40,571 nt of DNA from Deltaproteobacteria bacterium RBG_16_54_11 (GTDB lineage: Bacteria > Desulfobacterota > B13-G15 > RBG-16-54-18): contig MGQS01000109.1 of the NCBI GenBank assembly GCA_001797905.1, forward strand, positions 821 through 41,391. Direction: 5' to 3'. Position numbers and translations under genes: made by a program. A model generated the notes under the pieces. The model had not been told where the DNA came from. It saw nothing but the letters and a program-made list of their open reading frames with translations, and did not search any database. Below are positions 6,567 through 15,127 of the stretch, piece by piece (the stretch's first letter is position 1; each line of letters opens with the position of its first letter).

Positions 6567-8723
6567 ATGGAGAAAAAGAGCTACGATCTTTCCATAAGGG
6601 ATTATCTCTTTATCTTAAAAAAGAGGAAGAAGATCATCGTCTTGGTCCTCCTCCTTACCCTTACGGCCGTCATCTTCGGGACCTATCTTGCCACCCCTTC
6701 CCCACAATATAAGGCTACTGCTTCGGTCAGGGTAGAGCGTATTACCGACGTAACCGGATTTTTGATGGAGGTCATCTCGTATCCCCTCGGGGACGTGCTG
6801 CAAGGGCAGATGGAACTGATCAGGAGCTATGATGTCATGGAGAAGGTGGCGAAGGCCCTGGGTTTGATCCCGCGCGATGCGACTGTCGAGGAGGTAAGTA
6901 CCAACGATACGTACAGGAATACCATCTCTTCCATTAGGGATGCCATCACTGTTGAGCGACAAGGAAGCTCCAATATTATTTCCATCAGTGCAATTGCCAA
7001 CAGTGCTGAAAAGGCCCAACGATTGGCCAATTTGGTGGCGGAGCAGTACCGGGAGGTCAACATCGTCTCTAGAAACAAGAGGGTCTTCGACGCGAAGGAC
7101 TTTGTGGAAAAGCGGCTCAATCAGGTAGAGGAGAAGTTAAAAAGCGCTGAAGATGAGCTTCGCTCCTTTCGTGAGGGGGCAACCCTTGCCCATCTCACCC
7201 AGAAGGAGATGGAGACGGCCAAAAAGCTCGTTGATATAGAGGGGAGGATCGAGGATCTCAGGACGGAAAAAGCGGAGGTGGACTACGCCGTACAGCTGGT
7301 TAAACAAGGGCGCATGATCAGTCCTCGATCGCAATTGACCGTCGAGAGGGATCAGGGCGCCATTGTCACTACCTTAAAGATCTATTCCGACCTCCTGTTG
7401 AAGAGGGAAAATTTACTCCTTACCTATTTCCCTGCCCATCCTGCGGTCAAGGCAGTTGACGGTGAGCTGGAGAACACCAAGATTGAACTGTTGAAGCATC
7501 TTACTGCCCAGAGTACCGGCTATCAAAAGAGGGTTGATCTGCTCGAAGGGGAATTAAGGACCCTTCAGGCAAAGGCGAGACAACTGCCGGCCGAGGCCCT
7601 CTCTTTTGAGCGGCTGAAAAGGGAGGTGGAGATCAATGGCACCCTTTACACCCAACTCAAGACCAAGTATCAGGAGCTCTTGATCAAGGAGGCAGAGAGG
7701 ATTGAGGAGGTATCCATCGTCAATCCTGCGGTCAAACCTTATTCCCCGGTGAATAGGCCCTCCTATCTGCAAAACGGCCTCTTGGGAATCCTCATCGGGC
7801 TCCTCTTGGGGGTGGTTTTTTCCGTTTTCTATGAATCTTATGACACCTCCATCACGACAGTGGAGGAGATCGAGTCCATCTTGGAGGTGCCGGTTCTAGG
7901 GGTGATCCCCTACCTTGGTGAGAAAGAACTGAAGGAAGAGATGTCCAAAAGGGGGCAGGACAAGATCCCTCAAGATCCCGAACTCTTTAAGGCCCTCTTC
8001 ACCTATTTTACCCCTGATCATTTTTTGACGGAGGCCTTCAGGATCCTGCGCACGGCCCTCTTGAAGGTGGAATCGGCGCGGGTCCTTGCAGTAAGCAGCC
8101 CCGCTACCCGCGAAGGGAAGACCTTCGTCATGATGAACCTAGCGATCTCCATTGCGCAGACGGGCAAGAAGGTATTGGTCATTGATGCCGATTTCCAGAT
8201 GAGCATGGTGAACAGACTCTTTGGCATCCCGAGAGAACCGGGGCTTTCCGACGTCATCTTGAGGAATGTTCCCTTCAGCCAGGCGGCCAGGAGTATCGTT
8301 GATCTGATATTGGGGGAGAGGGGTTTCGATTTTGCTCTCTCGGGGACAGGCCTGGAGAATGTACACATCCTCCCGACCGGCGGGAAGTCGCCGAAGGCCA
8401 GGGAGATGTTATCCGTATACATAAAAGACGTGTTAACGGAGGTGAAGGAGATAAAGGAATTCGATTACATCATCATCGACACACCTCCCATTCTCCCCGT
8501 TATGGATGCTGTGGAGCTATCCACCCATGTGGACGGCGTCCTGCTTGTCTATGAGGCGGGCAAGGTCCCCAAGATGGCCCTCCGCAGGGCACGGACCCAT
8601 ATCCTGAACGCAGGGGGGAGGATTATAGGCGCCGTGCTCAACAAGATGAAGGCGGAGGTGAGCCCTGATTACTATAAATATACGTACACGCACTACTACG
8701 GTGGAAAGGAGAAAAGGGCCTAA
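6567..8723 (+). CDS. Wzz-type chain-length determinant fused to a BY-kinase
   Basis: A 718-residue inner-membrane co-polymerase and tyrosine kinase that controls polysaccharide chain length with the export channel. The start is the ATG at 6567 (MEKKSYDLSIRDYLFIL, the usual Wzz opening); the frame is open further upstream but that part lies inside the export gene. Order of parts: Wzz domain with membrane segment about 21-42, a long coiled-coil periplasmic region, a second membrane segment NGLLGILIGLLLGVVF, then the CpsD/CapB-like kinase with Walker A SPATREGKT (K518), Walker A' VIDAD (D540, D542), Walker B IIIDTPP (D638), and a tyrosine-rich tail with six tyrosines in residues 702-711, the expected autophosphorylation cluster. 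The Walker A lacks the usual glycine-rich PGEGKS wording. Confidence 0.93.
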   Translation: MEKKSYDLSIRDYLFILKKRKKIIVLVLLLTLTAVIFGTYLATPSPQYKATASVRVERITDVTGFLMEVISYPLGDVLQGQMELIRSYDVMEKVAKALGLIPRDATVEEVSTNDTYRNTISSIRDAITVERQGSSNIISISAIANSAEKAQRLANLVAEQYREVNIVSRNKRVFDAKDFVEKRLNQVEEKLKSAEDELRSFREGATLAHLTQKEMETAKKLVDIEGRIEDLRTEKAEVDYAVQLVKQGRMISPRSQLTVERDQGAIVTTLKIYSDLLLKRENLLLTYFPAHPAVKAVDGELENTKIELLKHLTAQSTGYQKRVDLLEGELRTLQAKARQLPAEALSFERLKREVEINGTLYTQLKTKYQELLIKEAERIEEVSIVNPAVKPYSPVNRPSYLQNGLLGILIGLLLGVVFSVFYESYDTSITTVEEIESILEVPVLGVIPYLGEKELKEEMSKRGQDKIPQDPELFKALFTYFTPDHFLTEAFRILRTALLKVESARVLAVSSPATREGKTFVMMNLAISIAQTGKKVLVIDADFQMSMVNRLFGIPREPGLSDVILRNVPFSQAARSIVDLILGERGFDFALSGTGLENVHILPTGGKSPKAREMLSVYIKDVLTEVKEIKEFDYIIIDTPPILPVMDAVELSTHVDGVLLVYEAGKVPKMALRRARTHILNAGGRIIGAVLNKMKAEVSPDYYKYTYTHYYGGKEKRA

Positions 8724-10082
8724 TTGAATGTCAGCGTTGATCTATCCTTCCAATCTAGGTTAATCCTAACTTGCCTCTCCCTTGGTGCCGCCCTCCTTAT
8801 CATCTTACTGCCGCCTTCTTTTACCTTGATCGCCTTTTTGGCACTGGTGATTGCCGTCATATGTTTTATTTACCCGCAGGTCGCGCTCTACATTCTTATC
8901 GTTTCCATGCTCTTTTCACCGGAGGTGATGGTCGGGCAGACAGCTGCCAGAGAAGTCACCTTCAGGATGGATGATCTTTTGTTGATAATCATCGCTATTA
9001 CGTGGCTCGTCAGGGCCGCCATATACAAGGAATTGGCGGTCTTTCGCCTCACCCCCCTTCATACCCCTATTGCCCTCTACATGTCGGCTTCTCTCCTTGC
9101 TACCTTGATAGGCATGGTGATGGGAAAAGTGGGCGTTGCGACGGGTCTCTTCTTTAACCTGAAGATCTTTGAGTATTTTATCGTCTTCTTTATGGTGGTC
9201 AATTATGTGAGGGAGGAGAAGGAGATAAAGACCTTCGTTATCCTGATCCTCCTTGTGGCCCTCATGGTAAACCTCTATGCCCTCTATCAAGTCCCCTCGG
9301 GTGCAAGGGTGACTGCCCCCTTTGAGGGGGAGTTCGGCGAGCCCAATACGCTGGGCGGATACCTCATTCTCATCATCTCCGTGGCCCTTGCACTTTTCCT
9401 GCTCAGAGGCTTCGGCCCGCGGACCAATCTCCTGATTCCATTACTCGTTCTTTCGGGCGCCATCTTGATGTTTACCCAATCGAGGGGTTCCTGGATTGGT
9501 TTGATATTAATGAGCGCCCCCTTTATGCTCCTCTCGCCGAAGAGGGTCTTCTTTATCAGTGGGGCCATCTTTCTCATCCTTGCCCTTCCCTATATCGCAC
9601 CTAAGTCCACAAAAGAGAGATTTGCCGGCACCTTTCGTCCCGAACCTTTTTATGAACGCACCGAGAGGTTTATGGGGATGGGACTCGATCCCTCTGCATC
9701 GGAGAGGGTGGCCAGCTACAAGCAAGGATTCGAGAAGTGGAAGAAGCACCCCATTCTAGGGTACGGTGTTACCGGTGCGGGTTTCATTGACGGCCAATTT
9801 CTTCGAGTATTGCTGGAGACGGGAATTATAGGACTTGCCTTGTTTCTCTTTCTCTTGTGGCGCATGGCCCTCTTTTTGTGGAATACCTATTGGTCTGTGG
9901 ATGATCCATTTTTTAAGGCTCTCTACCTTGGGATGTTGGGCGCTTTGGCTGGTCTTATAGGACATTCAATCAGCGCGAGCTCCTTTATCGTAGTGAGGAT
10001 CATGGAGCCGTTTTGGTTCTTGATGGGACTTGCGGCTGCCTATCCCCTGATAAGGGGTGAGCTTACCTCTGCCGAAGAGTAA
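8724..10082 (+). CDS. O-antigen ligase / Wzy-like polymerase family membrane protein
   Basis: A 452-residue polytopic membrane protein with about ten to twelve hydrophobic segments. It has the O-antigen ligase-family pattern: GEPNTLGGYLILI, FTQSRGSWIGLIL, and the periplasmic-loop region HPILGYG followed by RVLLETGIIGLALF. In a Wzx/Wzy locus such proteins polymerise or ligate the repeat units at the outer face of the inner membrane. The start codon is a TTG directly after the TAA of the kinase gene, with AAGGG five bases upstream; a nearby ATG at 8728 is out of frame. Zero spacing to the kinase gene supports cotranscription. Ligase and polymerase cannot be told apart by sequence alone. Confidence 0.85.
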   Translation: MNVSVDLSFQSRLILTCLSLGAALLIILLPPSFTLIAFLALVIAVICFIYPQVALYILIVSMLFSPEVMVGQTAAREVTFRMDDLLLIIIAITWLVRAAIYKELAVFRLTPLHTPIALYMSASLLATLIGMVMGKVGVATGLFFNLKIFEYFIVFFMVVNYVREEKEIKTFVILILLVALMVNLYALYQVPSGARVTAPFEGEFGEPNTLGGYLILIISVALALFLLRGFGPRTNLLIPLLVLSGAILMFTQSRGSWIGLILMSAPFMLLSPKRVFFISGAIFLILALPYIAPKSTKERFAGTFRPEPFYERTERFMGMGLDPSASERVASYKQGFEKWKKHPILGYGVTGAGFIDGQFLRVLLETGIIGLALFLFLLWRMALFLWNTYWSVDDPFFKALYLGMLGALAGLIGHSISASSFIVVRIMEPFWFLMGLAAAYPLIRGELTSAEE

Positions 10083-10185
10083 ACAAAGATCTTCTAGCCA
10101 AGGAGCCTTGCATCTTCTCCTTCGTATCGCTCCTTGTGAGAATGAACCCAAAAACACGAGAAAAAGTAATAAAGGACAGCATTTC

Positions 10186-11655
10186 GTGAAACCGGAAGCA
10201 TCGCTCTCTCAGCGGGTAACAAGAGCTGGAGCCTGGGTTTTTACTCTTAGAATAATTGAAAAAGGCTTTGGCTTTATCAGGCTTATTATCTTAGCCAGGC
10301 TGTTAGCCCCGAACGATTTTGGTCTCATGGGCATTGCCCTTTTAACGTTGTCTATCTTAGAGACCTTTTCGGAGACGGGATTCCAGACTGCTTTGATTCA
10401 AAAAAAGAAGGACATCAGCGCCTATCTGGATACTGCATGGACGGTATCTATACTGAGAGGTATTGCTTTATGTATCATTATCTTCTTCTCCGCACCTTAT
10501 GTAGGTCTCTTTTTTAAAAGTACCGAAGCGTCCTCTATTATTCAGGTACTTGGACTTTCAATTCTCCTGCGGGGATTTACAAACACCGGCATTATTTATT
10601 TTCAAAAGGAACTCGAATTTAACAAACAATTCATCTATGGATTAATCACGACATCAGCTGATTTCATAGTGGCGATTTTGGCGGCTGTGATACTAAAAAA
10701 TATCTGGGCCCTCGTATTTGGTTATCTTGCAGCGAACTTAGCAGGGCTTGTGGCAAGCTATCTTATTCAACCGTATAGGCCGCGGCTGAGCCTGGATTTA
10801 AAAAGGATCAAAGAGTTATCCGGTTTTGGGAAATGGGTTTTTGGGTATAATATTTTGTATTTTTTTTTAATGCAGGGTGATGACTTTTTTGTCGGCAAAG
10901 TACTCGGGATAGCAGCACTTGGTTTTTATCAGATGGCTTATAAAATCTCAAATATACCGGCAACTGAAATAACTCATGTGATTTCCAAGGTGATATTCCC
11001 AGCCTATTCTAAGATGCAAGACGATCTGCCTCGATTACGGGAATCCTATGTAAGGGTCTTACAATTCATAGCATTTTTCTCTTTCCCGATAGCCGGGTTA
11101 ATTTTTATATTAGCGCCGGAGTTCACTATGATTTTTTTGGGGAATAAATGGATGCCGATGGTTCCAGCCATGCAGGTATTGGTTCTTTGGGGATTGGTGA
11201 GATCCTTGGGCACAACAACCGGAACACTGTTGGTATCCGTAGGTAAACCTGCAATCGTAACCAAATTGCACTTTGCCACATTAATTTTATTGGGCAGTCT
11301 CATTTATCCTCTTTCAGTCACATGGGGAATACTCGGAACATCCTTAGCGGTGCTTTTCGCCATGGTGGTTCCAAATTTAGTGGCCTTTATTGTTATTATT
11401 AAAGTCATAAGGCTAAAAATATACAATCTCACGAAGATGATATTTTTACCTTTGTTAAATACTGGCTTTTTAATCTTACTCATATCCCTCGCAAAGCCAT
11501 ATTGGGTCAATTTCGGGATATTGGGTTTCTCGCTTTTCGTTATCATTGGCTTAACATCTTATTGTTGTATAGCATATTTATTTGATAAATTTTATGACTA
11601 CCGCCTCGTGGATAATATAAAGATGAGTATCTATTCGTTAAAAAATTTACAATGA
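10186..11655 (+). CDS. Wzx-type oligosaccharide flippase (MOP superfamily)
   Basis: A 489-residue membrane protein that would flip lipid-linked repeat units across the inner membrane. It shows the polysaccharide-biosynthesis/MATE-like start SQRVTRAGAWVFTLRIIEKGF, the ILARLLAPNDFGLMG motif and twelve or more hydrophobic segments. The frame is open from 10057, but residues encoded before 10186 are polar and unlike the family. I chose the GTG at 10186, with AAAGGA nine bases upstream. The gene begins the AT-rich part of the locus; its codons are visibly more A/T-ending than those of the gene before it. Confidence 0.88.
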   Translation: MKPEASLSQRVTRAGAWVFTLRIIEKGFGFIRLIILARLLAPNDFGLMGIALLTLSILETFSETGFQTALIQKKKDISAYLDTAWTVSILRGIALCIIIFFSAPYVGLFFKSTEASSIIQVLGLSILLRGFTNTGIIYFQKELEFNKQFIYGLITTSADFIVAILAAVILKNIWALVFGYLAANLAGLVASYLIQPYRPRLSLDLKRIKELSGFGKWVFGYNILYFFLMQGDDFFVGKVLGIAALGFYQMAYKISNIPATEITHVISKVIFPAYSKMQDDLPRLRESYVRVLQFIAFFSFPIAGLIFILAPEFTMIFLGNKWMPMVPAMQVLVLWGLVRSLGTTTGTLLVSVGKPAIVTKLHFATLILLGSLIYPLSVTWGILGTSLAVLFAMVVPNLVAFIVIIKVIRLKIYNLTKMIFLPLLNTGFLILLISLAKPYWVNFGILGFSLFVIIGLTSYCCIAYLFDKFYDYRLVDNIKMSIYSLKNLQ

Positions 11656-11698
11656 AACTATAAAAGATTTTATTAAAAAAAATCGGGATACGAAGACA

Positions 11699-12418
11699 AT
11701 GAAAGCATACGGCAGAGGTGAGCAAGACTTTAAGGATTATTTTGATTCTATCTATGGGAGATCTGATATCCTCAGCCCCGAAGAATACGAAAATACTTCT
11801 CATCTTTATCATTTTTATTACGGCAATTTTTTACCGAAAGATATAAATGCGCCGATACTTGATATCGGCTGCGGCGCTGGCCATTTTTTATTTTATCTAA
11901 AAAAAATTGGATATAAAAATTTTACGGGCATTGATCTATCGCCGGATAATATAGAGCATTGCAAAGTCAATATCGCACCTAACGTGCAGCTGGCCGATGC
12001 CTTCGCGTATCTGGTTAAAAAAAAGAGTATGTATTGTGTCATATCGGCGAACGATGTGATCGAACATATACCAAAAGAAAGAGTTATAAAATTATTGAGG
12101 CTTATGTATCGTGCCCTGAGACCTGGCGGCATCTTATTATTGAGAATACCCAATATGAGCAATCCTTTTTCCATCCAAATGAGATACAGAGATTTTACTC
12201 ATGAATGCGGCTTCACCGAGAAAAGTATTTATCAGGTGCTGCATCTTGCCGGCTTTCGAGATATTCAGATTAATGCTTCCTGGACCGATAAAAAAGCAAT
12301 TAAATCGTACATAAGAAAAATAGTATTAAGAAAATTGTTTTGGTTTCTGGGAGGATGTAATGCCCCGGAAATATTAAGCTGCCTTCTGATTGTTATAGCC
12401 AAAAAATCGGATGCCTGA
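11699..12418 (+). CDS. Class I SAM-dependent methyltransferase
   Basis: A 239-residue methyltransferase of the Methyltransf_11/23 type. Motif I is LDIGCGAGHFL (about residue 60), the acidic ribose-binding position is in GIDLSPDNI, and the post-motif ANDVIEHIPKE and LRPGGILLLRIPN are typical. It probably methylates a sugar of the glycan, or its lipid-linked form, as family members do in such clusters. The ribosome site is weak. The region is AT-rich, and the next gene starts 3 bases after its stop, which suggests they are one unit. Confidence 0.88.
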   Translation: MKAYGRGEQDFKDYFDSIYGRSDILSPEEYENTSHLYHFYYGNFLPKDINAPILDIGCGAGHFLFYLKKIGYKNFTGIDLSPDNIEHCKVNIAPNVQLADAFAYLVKKKSMYCVISANDVIEHIPKERVIKLLRLMYRALRPGGILLLRIPNMSNPFSIQMRYRDFTHECGFTEKSIYQVLHLAGFRDIQINASWTDKKAIKSYIRKIVLRKLFWFLGGCNAPEILSCLLIVIAKKSDA

Positions 12419-12421
12419 GAT

Positions 12422-14203
12422 ATGGTGAAGAAGATTAATGTGGCTGCATGTCTTTTATTTTATGAGAGATTGGAGCAAACTATTGAATGTATCAATAGTT
12501 TATTACCGTCAGGGGTAGATATCTATGTACTGAATAATGGTTCTTCTTTCTCGTCACGAAAGTCGTTAACGGAATTTTGCGTAAAACACAAACAGATCAA
12601 AGTCTTTGATTCGGATGTTAACTTGGGCCCTAGCGGCGGTAGAAATTATTTGATAAACCATACTACCGTAGAATGGCTTTTATTTATGGATAATGATGTC
12701 GTCATGAAAACTGCTGATTGGTTGGAAAGATTCACTAAACATGCAGAACTAAGCAGCGAGATAGAAGTATTTATCCCCAAAATGTTTATTACTCGCAGCA
12801 AGGAATACCATAGCCATTACTCTTATAGGATAGAAGGAAATACCGCATTTCCCGATAGAATAATTATGGATAACACGACAAATACTTTTCCTGGGGGGGC
12901 ATCATTCATCAACCGCGATCTCTTTATAAGATTGGGTCTTTATGATGATAAACTATTCGGTTTTGAAGAATTTGACCTTAGCCTTAGAGGTATAATTTCT
13001 GGGGAACCTGTAAAGGCAAAGCTGATTTATGATATTGAGCTGGCCCACGATCATCGACCAGCCAAGGGAAAAAAAGATAGAGATGCTGCAATAGTAAGAT
13101 ATGATTTAAATACTATAGATAAATCGTACAAATGGATTGCTGAAAAACATGGGTTAATATTATCAGACTCTGCTAGAATTGGAACTGTCTATAACCTTGA
13201 ATATATGCTTAACAGATATAATATTTTTCAAATTTATTTCTGGAAACAACTCATCCCAAAACCCGTAAAGAGATTTTTAAAAGACCTTTATATTTCAAAA
13301 ATACAGAGACGATCTAAGCCGAAATCGGCGACTCTTTTTTTAACTGAAAGGTGTAATTTTAGCTGTCAAGGATGTCGCCGACAGCATATTGGTCTCAATA
13401 AATCGAAAGATATGACTTTATCAACTGTTCAAAGGCTATTGTCTTTATATCCTGCAATTGAACGTTTTTGTATAGCTGGTCAAGGAGAACCAACGCTTTG
13501 CCCAAACTTTCTTGAAATCACTGACTATTTACTTAAAATTGGGAAAAGTGTGAGCATAGTGACAAATGGTACAAATCCTTTTAAGATTTTTGCTCTGAGT
13601 TATCAGCCTGATAGCATATCGATTAGTCTCTATGGATCTAATAGACAGCAATATATATCCTACACAGGCTCTGATTTTTTTGAAGACGTAGTTGATTCTT
13701 TTAAGAAATTAAGCAGTAGATTCAAGAATGTGGGAATATCATTTATAGTGAACAAGGCTAATTATAGAGAATTAGATGGCATTTTGTCTTTATGTGACGA
13801 GATTAAGCCTGCTTTTGTTGATTTGCACAATTATCTTGCTTATGATCCTGATAATAAAGATGAAACGTCTAAAATAATAACTACTCATGATACTGAAATA
13901 GTTGCTTATATTAATTCTGTTTGCAGTTGCCGCGGTTATCGAATAAATAAACCGATTTTTATAGACCTTGAGAAACAGAAACTTCTCTGTAGATCATATA
14001 GTTACCTCATCAATCTTGATGGATCGGGGAATATCGGCGGCTGCCAAAGGCAAGTAACTCCAAATTCAGAGTGTGGCAATATATTTAATGAGCTTGATCC
14101 TTATAATTCTGTAAATATGACCAAGTTTCGGAAAAAAATGTTTAAAAGCCATTTAATTCATAAAGAGTGTTTTTTTTGCTTTGGAAATTGGCGAAAGGAA
14201 TAA
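12422..14203 (+). CDS. Family 2 glycosyltransferase fused to a radical SAM domain
   Basis: A 593-residue two-domain protein. Residues 1 to about 250 are GT-A family 2: the opening VAACLLFYERLEQTIECI, the NLGPSGGRN motif and the metal-binding FMDNDV (D90, D92). Residues about 300-593 are a radical SAM enzyme: the 4Fe-4S motif CNFSCQGC (C311, C315, C318), AGQGEPTL for SAM binding, and NGTN. A C-terminal cysteine set C523, C541, C551, C583 and C586, with GSGNIGGC, looks like a SPASM/twitch auxiliary-cluster region. The same polypeptide would therefore transfer a sugar and perform a radical modification. The frame is continuous with no stop between domains. The radical substrate is unknown; a sugar or nucleotide-sugar is a guess from context. 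I do not know a described enzyme with this arrangement. Confidence 0.85.
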   Translation: MVKKINVAACLLFYERLEQTIECINSLLPSGVDIYVLNNGSSFSSRKSLTEFCVKHKQIKVFDSDVNLGPSGGRNYLINHTTVEWLLFMDNDVVMKTADWLERFTKHAELSSEIEVFIPKMFITRSKEYHSHYSYRIEGNTAFPDRIIMDNTTNTFPGGASFINRDLFIRLGLYDDKLFGFEEFDLSLRGIISGEPVKAKLIYDIELAHDHRPAKGKKDRDAAIVRYDLNTIDKSYKWIAEKHGLILSDSARIGTVYNLEYMLNRYNIFQIYFWKQLIPKPVKRFLKDLYISKIQRRSKPKSATLFLTERCNFSCQGCRRQHIGLNKSKDMTLSTVQRLLSLYPAIERFCIAGQGEPTLCPNFLEITDYLLKIGKSVSIVTNGTNPFKIFALSYQPDSISISLYGSNRQQYISYTGSDFFEDVVDSFKKLSSRFKNVGISFIVNKANYRELDGILSLCDEIKPAFVDLHNYLAYDPDNKDETSKIITTHDTEIVAYINSVCSCRGYRINKPIFIDLEKQKLLCRSYSYLINLDGSGNIGGCQRQVTPNSECGNIFNELDPYNSVNMTKFRKKMFKSHLIHKECFFCFGNWRKE

Positions 14204-14259
14204 AAAAGGCGATTATATAGTTAAAAAATCCAAGCAAATATTTAAGAAAGTTACCAAGT

Positions 14260-14997
14260 ATGAAGAAATTAATCAAACATGCGCTCAAAAAAATACACCT
14301 ATATGATTTTGTGCAATTTTACCTTATTCATATCAGACTTCTTAAAAGAATTGCATGTGGTACTGATAATCGAATTATCAAAAGATACTTAAGTGTAAAC
14401 GGAGTCAAAAAACTTCAGATTGGCTCAGGTGAAAATTTCCTTGAAGGTTGGATTAATTCGGATATTGATCCTTGCTCGGATAATAAGATTTATCTTGATG
14501 CCTCAAAATCATTTCCTTTTGAGGATTCAACTTTTGACTATGTATTTAGTGAACACATGATAGAACACATAACATATCAAGAAGGTTTTAATATGCTATC
14601 AGAATGTTACCGCATCTTGAGCCCCGGCGGGAAAATCCGTGTGGCAACTCCTGACTTGCAATTTTTATTTGAACTGTATAAGTTAAATAAATCAGAATTG
14701 CAAAATGAATATATTAAATGGTCGGTTAAAAAAAGTAATATTCCAGGTGTAACGGCTTTTGCTGATACATTTGTGATTAACAAGTTTTTTAGTGGGTGGG
14801 AGCATAAATTCATTTATGATGAGAAAGCGCTGCGATATACACTTCTAAAAATTGGCTTTACCGGCATTAAAAAATGTCATTTGAATGAAAGCGACGATGA
14901 ACTGCTGCGGGGACTTGAAAATGAAAATCGCATGCCCGCTGGGTTTCTTGAGTTGGAAACCATAGTTTTGGAAGGGACAAAACAAATCAGTGGATGA
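14260..14997 (+). CDS. SAM-dependent methyltransferase (COG4627-like)
   Basis: A 245-residue class I methyltransferase. KLQIGSGENFLEGWINSDIDP is the motif I region with the acidic D-x-D after it, followed by FDYVFSEHMIEHITYQEG and the LSPGGKIRVATPDL strand. These are the features of the 'predicted SAM-dependent methyltransferase' group frequent in glycan clusters. A basic N-terminal extension of about 40 residues precedes the domain. It lies in the most AT-rich part of the locus. The target is unknown. A gap of about 130 bases with a possible hairpin and promoter follows. Confidence 0.85.
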   Translation: MKKLIKHALKKIHLYDFVQFYLIHIRLLKRIACGTDNRIIKRYLSVNGVKKLQIGSGENFLEGWINSDIDPCSDNKIYLDASKSFPFEDSTFDYVFSEHMIEHITYQEGFNMLSECYRILSPGGKIRVATPDLQFLFELYKLNKSELQNEYIKWSVKKSNIPGVTAFADTFVINKFFSGWEHKFIYDEKALRYTLLKIGFTGIKKCHLNESDDELLRGLENENRMPAGFLELETIVLEGTKQISG

Positions 14998-15127
14998 GGA
15001 CTTGAGAAAACTGAACGTTCCTCCAGGCTGTGCATTAGGTGTTTTTTAATGCCACACTATTAAAAAATAAAAATGATGCGGCCTTGATCATATTATTCAT
15101 TATAGACTATATATTTCAAACTCAATA
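14998..15127 (+). other. Intergenic stretch with a weak hairpin and a possible sigma-70 promoter
   Basis: GCATTA (15032-15037) can pair with TAATGC (15047-15052), and the stem extends to TGTG/CACA with one bulged base. TTGATC (15084-15089) and TATATA (15108-15113), 18 bases apart, form a weak sigma-70-like pair ahead of the gene at 15128. That gene has no clear ribosome site. All of this is AT-rich sequence where chance matches are common. Confidence 0.3.

Noticed and set aside
10057..10185. Longer N-terminus for the flippase
   Set aside because: The 43 added residues are polar and unlike the family; the GTG at 10186 has a well-spaced ribosome site.
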